Shown in pieces: positions 26,401-38,400 of a stretch of DNA of 64,000 nucleotides. The position numbers were made by a program, and so were the translations under genes. The notes under the pieces are model-generated. The model searched no databases, was not told the origin of the DNA, and saw nothing but the letters and a program-made list of their open reading frames with translations. The number at the start of each line of letters is the position of its first letter. The stretch's first letter is position 1. The stretch comes from Mytilus edulis (taxonomy: Eukaryota > Mollusca > Bivalvia > Mytilida > Mytilidae): NCBI RefSeq assembly GCF_963676685.1, contig NC_092349.1, positions 60,185,431-60,249,430 of the forward strand, written 5' to 3'.

Positions 26401-29400
26401 CATTAAAAAGAACAAATTAATTGACAGGGATGAACTAATTGGTTCTTTTTGATCTCGATTCTTCAGGATACTTATATTTCCTATATTCATATTGACGACA
26501 ATCTTAATATCTAGAACGGTAATTTGTTTTTTATTGGGTGAGGATTGACTAATGTATAAAAAAGTTAAAGAAAATGATTTTGCAATGATGTAAATGAAAT
26601 ATATTTATAGTTATATTTTTCACACCTTTAAAAAGTTCAATATGTAAATACTTTTTGATGTATTTGTTAAAAAAGTACAAAATATAATAATGATAGACTC
26701 TAGCTGTAAGAAGTTTGTCCATGATTGTACGTATTGACACTGGAACATTTTTCTTATTTAAAAACATGGTATCTTGTTCGCACGAAACGGATTTCTATAC
26801 CGTCAAGTATGGAGATAATTTCAATTATTTACTCTATTCATATTCACCCCTAAACGAAAGTCGAGTTTAAAGATTATTATTGTCTACGACTAAGAAAACT
26901 TGTATGTTGCTGTTTGCGTTATTTAAAAAAAACGAAATTTTGAAGAAGTGGGCATTAATTGAAAATTAAATGGCACGAAGACGAAAAAACGTTCCACTCA
27001 TCCTTTTCAATACATCAGATCATCAGATTTAAAAAAAAATGCTTCCCTTTATTGTTGTATGTTTCAATTAACGAACAAAGAGATAAATGTCACCGTATTT
27101 GCGTCATATTTCAAATTAGAAATTAGCCAAACATTCGATAATGGCGTGGGGATTGATGGGTACATATTTATAAAGGTAATAATGATGTTCTATAAAATTA
27201 CAAAAATAACCGTATTTTATGTCAACTAACCGTATTTCATGTCAACTATTACTATCTTGTAACAATGGATCGATTGGACTTCAATTAAGAAAATCAATGG
27301 TTTTATATCTATTTATCCTGCAATTGGGTGTCCTACTATACAGATACAGCCCTACAGATATCGCTATGCTGTATCTGTATACTATACAGATATCGCTTTA
27401 AAGCTCCGCCCACTGCCGGACTGAGTATTGTTTGAACCTGTGTGACCTCAGAATGTGTATTCCAGGTGCATTCCAATGACGATGACAATTGTCGATTTCA
27501 AAACTTGAATGTGTATGATTGTGTTACAAAATCAACCATGTCAGTTTCAGCATGCATGTTTAGTGAATGTCAAATCTGAAGCGTAGGACAAGTCGTACAC
27601 TTCTGTCTCAAATTTGACAATGTTTTGTTATTTGTTTTTACTGTTGAAATTAGTTGTTATGTAAAAATAGATAATTATTCACCTTAAGCGATGTATTATT
27701 ATTGACCATTCGAGATTCTTTTTTGCGAACCCGTCTTCAGCGTAATGTGTGATTAATCATTTTGATATTACTACGCGGGCCTCAAAGGATTACAAATCGG
27801 GAAAAAAATGCGAAATATGATAGTTGTTTGTGTCTTTCAAAACACAAACAATATACAGAATTAATTGCAGGATAAAGACAATAACTGTTTAGTGTCTTTA
27901 AATATCAGCTGTATTTGTACTCGGCTCGAAACAGGTGTAGTAGCTCGCTAAAAGCTCGCATACACCTTGTTTCCTAGCCTCGTACAAATACAGCTGATAT
28001 TTAAAGACACTAAACAGTTATTGTCTATATATTTATCACTAAGCATAGTGTTACCCACCGTGTCAAGTTTGATCAAATTCCGATCAATAATGCCGCGATT
28101 TTGTCTTTATGAAGTGTGTGATTACTTGGACTCCGACCAGCAAATTCTGTTGTAAGAATTTTGTTATACGTACGTCCCTCCCCAACGTAAAAATATTAAT
28201 TTTCTGAGACACCTGAAGATTACAAAGTTCATTTTCAGTTCAGAATAGCAGAATGGATATTTTTCACTAATTATTAGTTTCATCCACCGAAGAAGAAATC
28301 CAATAGATTACCATATCATACAAAAGAAGATTTTACATTCTAAGCCAGTTTGAATTATTGCTTTGATATGTCATACAGTCTGTAAAATCTCTAGGGTCAG
28401 AGGTGTAAGTGCTGGTGTGTGAGACTGTATGCATCAGCTTAACTAACCATCTTTATATTGAAAACCTTTAGAATATTAAATGTCAAAAATATTTACAACA
28501 GCTAAAGGTTATAAAAAATTTCTTATCACCAAAAGATAGATGTGAAATATTTCAATATACATGAATTTTGTTTTTCCATGACAACTGGTCATTTAGAGAA
28601 CTCGGATGGTCAGTGAATAAAATTACCAAGTTTTAGTATTTTCTCTCTACTGTCAAACGACCTTGCATGTGTACATTCACTATTTCCCTCTTTTATTTTT
28701 CAGTAATTAATGTTATTAAAAGACTTCGTCGGTGATAGTATCTCGTGTGTTGACTGCAGTTTAAGTGCACCAGCTATATATTACACAAACAAAAGCTGTC
28801 ATTTGCCTTAAACCTTTTAATTATTTTAGGTCACGACAGTTTTATAGAAAGATTTTAGATTTGATACCCAATTCCATTGTTAATCAATTTGGTATCATTC
28901 AAAAATAAATAAGAGAGCACACCCACCATGATGAGGGTCTATTCTAGTGTTGGAAGAGCGATAAATAATAATAATAATATTTTATTGACTTTAAAGTTTA
29001 TACTACAGAGTATATTGAACATTGTTGAAAACTATGTTATGCTTCCCTTTATGTTATGTTTTGGTCATATGTATATAGTTCATGCATTTTGAAAAATGTG
29101 GGGTGGAAGCGCCAAGAAAGTCTATGCATTATAATATGTAAAGCCCCAAAAGGGGTGCCCCTAATAAGATATAAGGAGATGTGGTATGAGTGCCAATGAG
29201 ACAATCATCTGCTTCTGTTGGTTATTTGTGTTGTTTATTTTTCTGTCTCATTGATCATGATGTATACCCCGTTTCTCATTTTGTTCTTATATATTTTTAC
29301 TTTGCCATAACCGGCTTTCGTAGCTGGTTAAATGAAAACCAATAAAATTTGATATGTTTATCTATAAATTCCAACCCAGCGGCAAAATAGTAATTTGATT

Positions 29401-32400
29401 GACTAAAATAGTTATAAAGATGTTTATTGATAAATAAATAATTGTACAGGATACGAAAAATTTACAGATTGTCATCCTAATATCCTTAATTTCATCTGAG
29501 ACTACTTTAATATGTGTTATAGTTGTCTCAAATTTTATCAGATTAATCATATATCATGTTTTTAATCTCTATTTATGGGCACTATGTTTTCGGTCTGTGT
29601 GTCCGTTTGTTCGTTCGTTCGCTCGTCCGTTCAGCCGTCCATCCGTTCATTCATTCGTCCGTCTGTCCCGCTTCAGATTTTTTTTTGTCAAGATAGTTTT
29701 TGATGAAGTTGAAACTTAGAACACATATTCCCTATGATATGATCTTTATAATTTTAATGCCAAATTTGAGTTTTGACCCCAATTTCACGGTCCATTGAAC
29801 ATAGATAATGACAGTGCAATTTGGGTATCTGTGTATTATGGACACATTCTTGTTCTCCTTGGAAAAAAACAACCCAAAATCCCTGATCTATCGAATATTT
29901 AGTAGCTGCACAGGAGGGGCAGGTACTTGAGAGAGCCTACTTTTATACAAAAACCCTTAAGTAGGTGACACACAGATGTTTAAACTAAGAACGGTCATTT
30001 GAGTATATATATTGAAAAAGTACTAAGCCATACCGGTCTTATTCATGCCAAAATTTGAATACAATTAAAAAGGAGTTCCTTATTTTCTTTAATCACATTT
30101 CGCTTATAAAATTGCGGTGTAAATATTATTTTGAAGTATTCAAACTTCAGTTCAAATACTATAGTTAGTGACAAATTCATTATCCTGTGTCTAAAAGTGA
30201 AAAATAAATAGTTAAAAGAAATTATTGACATAATTCATTATACAAAGAAAATTTTGAGTGCGTCACTTCGATTATTAATACTATCAACACTGAATCTATA
30301 GTTTATAGATTTTTTGTATTAAATTAAGCATATCATCCGTATCTTCACGAATCATTTAGTTCCATTTCTGATTTATTTATTTAAATTTTAATTTTCAACA
30401 AAAACATTGTATAACATTTTAATTTTTTTAAATAGAATTTACACGTACGTCAGTAACATTGAATAAGTTTAAAAGCCAACAATATATTTTTGTCTATTTA
30501 TTAGGTCATCGTGCTGGTCAGAGACAACCGACCACACCTAGAAGATCCAGTACCCCTGTCTTGTCTCAGACTCTTCCAAGTTCCATGAAGTCACCCAGAA
30601 AACATTCAGTTGCTTCCAACTCATATCAAGGTGCTCAAAGACCGCCTTCACCTGTACGCATGCGCAGTGCTTCCCCTGGACCTAATCCAAGGAAATTACC
30701 CACTCAACCGAACTTATCTGGAAGTAGTAGTAAATCTAGTTTGTCATCAAATTGCAGTAACAATTCTAGTGTGAATGTGACTAAAAATAATTCTGTGTCG
30801 AATCCGGGAAATAATAAACTGAGATCTCCGTCACCGGTTCCGTCCAATACAAAATCATCAAAAGTACCTGGGATACCTAGTAACAGACCAACATCTCCGA
30901 TCAAAAGATGCTCATCTCCAGCACCTGCAAAAAGGTGCACCTCACCTAGTCCTGCTAGAAAAACTCCGACGCCGTCAAAACACAAAATTATTGCAACATC
31001 AAGGTAAGAATATAGAATTAAAAAAAATTCTTTGTTTCTTGTAAAATGTCTAGTATATCTATATATTTAAAATGAATGAATAAGTCAATGTAACAGTAGA
31101 CTGGTATAGCCATGAACGAAGTTATTTGTATAATATGTGCATTTTTAAATGAATTCAACACCAGTGTTTAAATGGAATTCGTTTAACCGTTAAAGGTAAA
31201 CAAATACATTAAGGTAATAATCAATACATAGTTTGAACATTGCAAATCTTAACAAGTCGAAACTGTTAAATCAATACCTGTTAATTGACAAACAATTTAA
31301 TTTTTCACTTTAATTAAGCCTATTTTTATGATATAATGAAATTATACATCCATTATCCTATAGGGGGCCTTTGAAATCGTCAGTTTGTTTTTATACTGTC
31401 GTACACAATAGCGAAACTTGTGGTATTTAGTTTAAATTTTGAAGACATGTTCGAACCTATACACAATACTTTTGTGTAATATTACCTATTTCTTCTAACA
31501 ATTTAAATTGACATTTTATTTGTGATGAAATATGAAACTTTCTTTGACAAAACAATGAATTATTAAAATAGAAATCAATTTATCTTTGAATTTTCAGTTT
31601 AGAATTTCCCTTTTGATAACTTCTTTGACTTAGCTGTTCAAATATTCAATCAATGTTTGACTATAAATTGACCTTGTCTTGTCCAAATACCCCCTTCCGA
31701 TTTGAAGGCAGATTTACCTTAAAGATTTTAAGAAACCACACTTGTCATGCTAGTTGTATCTGTTGAGGATCTTTGCAATGGACATTGTATAATATAAATT
31801 CATTGTACGCCTATCAATTTAGAAAATTTCAATTTGAATACATAATTTAGATAACTATTAAATACAAACATACAGGAATGTCCTGTTCGATCAGATATTT
31901 AAGCTACTTTATGCAGACACACATCAAGCTGTTTAAATTATTACTTATCCCCTTTAGTTCTATAAACAGATACTATATAGGGACGATAGAATCGCCTACA
32001 AAATCAATTGGTACATTCCATAGACTTTGTCTGTTGTTTAGGTCTATTATTGATGTCTCCATGCGTGTTCTTTGTCGAAGAGTAGGATTTATTTTACCAG
32101 AATAGATAATATTAATTATTATCAAGAAAGGAAAATCTATGAACAAAAATAATACTTTTCTACTTTACTATATAAAATAAGGATCCCCGAAAAACATGCA
32201 CCAAGCTCACTACCCCAAAAATAAATTAGTTAAAAAATAAAGAAGAAAATAAAAGTTATAACTAGAATTGGGTATACTTTTACAATATATATAAATACGG
32301 TTCATTTATATGTTTTGGATAATAAAATTGAGAAAGGAAATAGGGAATATGCCAAAGAGACAACAACCCGACCATAGAAAAAAACAACAGCAGAAGGTCA

Positions 32401-35400
32401 CCAACAGGTCTTCAATGTAGCGAGAAATTCCCGCACCCGGGGGCGTCCTTCAGCTGGCCCCTAAAGTTTGACGTCCATTTTTAAGGAACTAGTACACATT
32501 TTTATTTAGGGTTCAGCTGAGGTCCACCTCCGGGTGCTGCGTTTAAGACCCATTGGTTGGCTTCGGCTGTTATCTGCTCTTTGGTTTCCTATTTCCATTC
32601 TCAATTTGATTTTTTATTTAATTTAGTATTAAAAACGTCTTGCATCGGGATTCCTGTTACATATTTGAAAAGCAATTACACGGCGGGGAATCGTAGTCAA
32701 AAGAAAAATAGCTGCCTGAAATTTTAGCTGACTCAGCTGATTTTTTATTTAAATTTTAGTATTCAAATGGGTCTCATGTTTTCAAATAAGTACATAAGTA
32801 AGGACGACTTTATTATTTGGTAAGACTTCATAACATTACTTTATTATCTGGCAAGACTCTATAAAATTACTTTATTATTTGGTAAGACTAAATATAAAAT
32901 AACTGTATTATTTGGTAAGACTTCATAAAATAACAAAAATATGATTAATATTACAAGTAGGAAGATTAGCATTATAGAAATATGCTGATAATCTGGATTA
33001 AAGCATAACTTCACTACCTGATTTGAAATGGATAAATCTAACATAGTATTGTTACCTTAATTGGTTTATCCTAGACTTCGTAGATTAAAAGTCGTATTTC
33101 ATGACTTCATCAAAAACGCTGCCAAAATTAGTTAATTTTTATATTAATGAAATTTTTATCGATTGAAATTTGTCAGAATACAATCTAGGATAAATTTAAG
33201 TTTTGAATTTTGGCCGATCTCCAGTAATCAACTTAAATTGGATTTTGAAGTGCTATTTCATACGATAATATATTGGTTTGCCCCTGTTGTTAACACACTT
33301 TGTCAAAATTTTATAGGCACAAAAGTAGATATAAAACCTTCTGTTGAAATTCTTTTGTTTGCTAAACACAATTTAGTAAGCAATTACAGTTTATATAAAA
33401 GAAATACGTATATAAAACATTTTAAAACCGAAAGTTCAACAGGTCACTCCTATTAAATTCATTAAACTAGATTTTCTTAAAAAATGTATTTATCTTTTCA
33501 AATAGACATGTAATGAAAATTTAAAAATAATCTTGAAAATGAATGACAATTATTGTAAATACGTTAAGTCTGATATGTTTTTTTGGGATTGGGGTATAAT
33601 CGGGGATTAAATGATCTCATGCATATTTTATTGATATATTTCCTCAAGAATCCAAACAAACTTATTTGTGACAAAACAGCAGGAGTTGCGCTTATATTCT
33701 GATATACGGTTTTAAGAGTTGAACCTTTGATAGAATTCCTTTATAAATTGATAGTTTGCATCTCTTTGTGGTTTTGAATTGTATTTATGATTGGAGTTTT
33801 CAATAGCAAATGAACGGAAGCTAAAAGAAATATGTTATGCTACTTGTATTGTTATGCACCTGCTGTTTCGTTTTCGATGGTGTTGGTGTTTTTCCCCCAC
33901 CGCAAGACATGAACATTATTTGGAATACCTGGTCAACGTAAAATCGTTAACAGTTTTATTCGAATGGAACCTTTAATTAGTTGCTTCAAGATATGTACAG
34001 TTTTGGATTAAAACATTTTACAAGTGCATATTATCTTTTAAAGTTACATTTGTATACTAACTGCAAAAAAGTGGAGAAATTTGTGCATTTATATGCAAAA
34101 TAGGCTTCAGTAGAAGGTATAAAAAGTAGTTGATTACGTTACACAATATTTTTTGTTTATTATGAACATAAATAGGACTGAGTATTTCATTAAGCTTTAC
34201 TGCCATTATAATGAGCTGACCCAACGCATACTTTCATTCGTGTGCTGAATCGACAACACTGACACTCAAAATAGTAGTCAATGATCCCTATAGAAGACTA
34301 TTTGCTGTTTCAGTTCTGAACGAGGTATACAGCTAGAGGCAGCAATTATCAGTCTAGTCCCTGTAGTTGAAAAAAAAAATTGTTCTGTCAATAAACATTT
34401 GTAAAAAGAGTATTCTTTACTTCCAAACGCAACGACCAAATACAATGTATAGGTGTGAATAGATAATTCCAAATTTAAGAAATAAACATTCTTTAACCAA
34501 AATTGTCATAGTCATTCCATTAAAACCCGTCATATATCGATCTGATCTTTTAAAATCTACAAACGTTTTAGTACACGAACTCACTAACAGTGAATGTTTG
34601 TACTCGACGTGAATCATCAGTAAATTCATATTTCATCAGTCGGAAATAATAAATTGTACTCTGTGTGTCCAAGTTTACATTTTTACCCCCAACTTGGAGG
34701 ATTTCAGATAAAGACACATTTTGTTCAACTATTTAAAAATGAATACTTGTAGTTTATTTAGTACCTTTGCGTTGGTGTCCATTTAGAAATACATGGTATT
34801 TGTCTGACTTTACAAACTATAATGCAAATAAAATACTTTTTAAATATAATGTGAAGGCCATGTGTCTTAACGGGATTTTTTTTCTATAACGTATACTGAA
34901 TAAAATGAATGTCTATCAAGGAATTGGTTTATACAAGTATACATACGGATTTATTTTAAAGCAGTTGAATTTGCATATTTATTTTTGAGAAAAAAAACCC
35001 ATAACATATACTATATTGTAAATATATAAAGCAGGTTTCCAACGAAAACAAACTTTCCGCAAAATTCGACCAGTGACGGATCCAGAACTTTTCATAAAGA
35101 GCGTAACTGAATAAAATGAATGTCTATCAAGGAATTGGTTTATACAAGTATAAATACGGATTTATTTAAAAGCAGTTGAATTTGCATATTTATTTTTGAG
35201 AAAAAAAAACCTTAACATATACTATATTGTAAATATATTAAGCAGGTTTCCAACGAAAACAAATTTTTAGCAAAATTCGGCCAGTGGCGGATCCAGAACT
35301 TTTCATAAAGAGGGGGGGGGGGGGGGCGCTGACTGACATAAAAGGGGGAGCGCTCCAGTCATGCTTCAGGGATTCCCTATATAATCAACCATTTTTTTCA

Positions 35401-38400
35401 CACGAAAGGGGGGTCCGGGCCCCCAGTCCCCCTTGGATCCGCCTATGTTTCCTCAGGTATCTTTCAATCGAATTTTAAACCTTTGTAGAGTCTATACTCA
35501 TTTAAAGTTTATTTTGGTAACATCGGCTGTATAGGTAACAGCTATTGCCATTGTGTTCTTAAAAAGATGTTAAGATATAACATACAAAATATTTGAAACA
35601 CAAAAAAACTCTATGTAATACATAATACATAATACATATATCTGTTTTGTTAAGTTAAAAAAGTAAAAAAACGTTTTGTGCAAAAATAAATGTTTTTGAG
35701 TGAAAAGGGAGAAGAACAATAGCATTTATACTGGTTGCACGGAGACATGTTTTTGTGTCTAACAAAACTTGAAAATAAATTTAAAATATGTTATCTTATC
35801 AATGATCATTTGTTGTGAGGAAAGCTTTAAAACGCTACAAGGACATATATTTTGATAAATTATCGGAAGCTAAGGAAAACAACAAGTGAACGAATGTATA
35901 ACTTCTGTATGTCGAAATAAAAGGGCTTTGGGTTAACTTTTAGTAGATTTATGTCACTAGTGTATATATAAGTAAGTGCCCTTTTTCTTGAACGTTTTAA
36001 AAAATATAAATTCTTTTCCTTTACCCTTTTTTATGTTTTTAAGTTATTTTGTGGTTGTCATACATATCTTACAGTGGAAGGACATGTTACTCAAATACTC
36101 TCATAGTTAAGTTTACACACAAAAAAGACATATTGTGTTTATCTAAGCTCAATTATAGAAAACTGCGTACAGTAGGAAGAATTAATTACCATTTTTAATA
36201 TTTTGAAATAATAGATAGGTTTCTGTTTTATAGTCAATGAATAGTACTTTCTGTTTTGTATACTGTTGTTGCTAAATTTATATATGAAGGAGAGGCGAAA
36301 GATACCAGAGGGACAGTCAAACTCATAAATCAAAAATAAACTGCCAACGCCATGGCTAAACATAAAAAACAAACAGACAAATAATATTACAAAAGACACA
36401 ACATAGGAAACTAAAGACTGAGCAACACGAACCCCACCAAAAGCTGGGGGTGATCTCAGGTGCTGCAGATCCTGCTCCACAAGGGGCACCCGTCGTGTTG
36501 CTCATGTATGATATGATACTGAAATGAATAACTTATTATTTTGAGGTGCTCTAAGATTGATATTCTATTTATTGTTTTATTTCTATTTATAGGTCTACAC
36601 CAAATACACCAGGATTACAACGACGTCAGCTACCACACCAACCAAATATGGATTCTTGTGGAAATAGCGAAAGTTCAAATGGTTCCGTACCGAGTATGGA
36701 CCAAATTAGTACAATGACTCTGGATGAGTTTAAAAATTTATTGAATAATGCTTTATCTGTACCGAATGGAGAAACTTCCGAGGCTAGTGTAGATTCGCCT
36801 AGGTCTCAAAGTAGTACTGACAGTTATAGAAACTATTCAGCGAATACAAATAAGAAACCACCTGTCGCTGATCATTCGAAATCTAAAACGTGGTCTCATT
36901 CTAAAACTGCATCAAATGTTTCCAAAAGTTTTGATTCAAATCATAGAAGTGTAAAAAATCACACTATTTTAGAAAAGCCAGAATTGCCCGAGAAACCGAA
37001 AAAGTTGGTCTCCTCGTCAGGTTCTTGGAATAGACCAAAGACTCCAATTAGTTCTGCAAGACCAAAAACACCAGTATCATCTGTGACAAACTCAATCAGA
37101 CCAAAAACGCCAGTTTCATCATCTCACCCGAAAACACTGGTGTCTTCTGCTCGACCCAAGACACCAACATCAAACATTAAACCAACTGATGTATCTAATT
37201 ACAATAACGTATCGAGTGAACCGTCAGGTAGAAATTCTTCTTTAAAAAATAGCGCAGCAGGAAAATATGTAAGTGATTTGGCAAATCAAAGTACTGTTAA
37301 TTCCAGGTATTCAACAGAAACATATTTAGGAAATGATCCTTCTTATAATACAAGTGTTTTTGAATCCAAAGACTTTTCAAAAACATATACAAAGTCATAT
37401 GACACTAGTGATAGTACGATACCGAATAATAGTCAGGTGAACACATCACGTGACAAATCTTCAATGGGAAGTTTTACGGGAATGATGGCATCAAGATTCT
37501 CACAAGATTCCGATGACACCCCAAAAACAAACACAACTCAAATTCAGCCGTCATCGTTTCGAACCAGCACAGAACTTAAATCAAATAAAAGTGAAACAAA
37601 TTCCTCTTTTATGTCTGGTAGATCTAAAAGTGTAACAATGAAAAGCGATGGATCGTATTTGCCTCCAAAAGAGGACGTTAAACCAAATGTTGGATATGTT
37701 TCTATAAATGCTGATGACTCTAAATACTGGAGAAAGCAAGGCGGTAGTCTTACGTCATCTAATAATGTTGTTGAACATGTTCAAAATAAACTTGGATTAA
37801 CAGACAGTAATAAAAAGGATTTAAGTGTTACAAGTGAAAATAATGGCTCTTCTAGTGCAATGGAAAGTAAATTTGACCTTTTCAAGAAAACATTTCAGTC
37901 AAGCAGTGTCTCGGAACAGAAAACAAGTAACACATCAGATTTTCTGCGAAATAACCCGTACAGTAGAGAAAATTCCGTGGAGCAAAAGTCATCTGAAAAT
38001 ATCTTGCCAGAAACTAATAATGACACTGATCGTGTACTTCCTCGTCCGTCAACACCTTCAGGGCGTTGTACACCCTCTTTAATACCAAGACCATCTACCC
38101 CTATTGGAAATCTGAAAGAACTTAAGGAAAAAGCAGAAAAATTAATAAATGATGATGTTACAACTGTTACAAGATCGATTGAAAATTTGACGTCTTCAAT
38201 TCTCACGGAACAGACATCACCTGTAAGTACAGAAGCGCCCTCTAGAAGAATATCGTTGCCAGCACAACGTTCGTTGTCGTCTGGTAGAGCTGTTGTATCA
38301 TCACAAAGCTCAAGTAATACAAGCAGTACAGGTAGACCGCCTACTCCTCGTAAATCAAGTATTCTTGTTAAAGCTCAGACGCCATCAGCTACAAATGGAA

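Larger units (their letters stand above)
24226..30504. other. GAS2-like intron 3
   Basis: A 6.3-kb intron with no coding exon recognised. It carries the interspersed element at 25752-25915, fold-backs at 27337-27383 and 27876-28026, an (AAT)n run near 28.97 kb, a repeat A fragment at 29168-29212 and the 'tccgttcgtccg' element at 29570-29885. Confidence 0.55.
31004..36592. other. GAS2-like intron 4
   Basis: A 5.6-kb intron. Listed separately: repeat C at 32325-32600, a short tandem array at 32807-32932, a tandem duplication at 34895-35316, a 'ggatcc' element at 35275-35450 and repeat E at 36284-36506. No coding exon is seen; the open frame at 33163-33456 has no family motif. Confidence 0.55.

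Noticed and set aside
29620..29680. CGTT/CGTC-rich run as a CRISPR-like or regulatory array
   Set aside because: It is a simple-sequence part of interspersed element B, also present in both arms at 57.5-57.7 kb.
33163..33456. 97-codon plus-strand frame in GAS2-like intron 4
   Set aside because: No recognisable domain, AT-rich codons, no acceptor or donor giving a compatible phase with the flanking exons.
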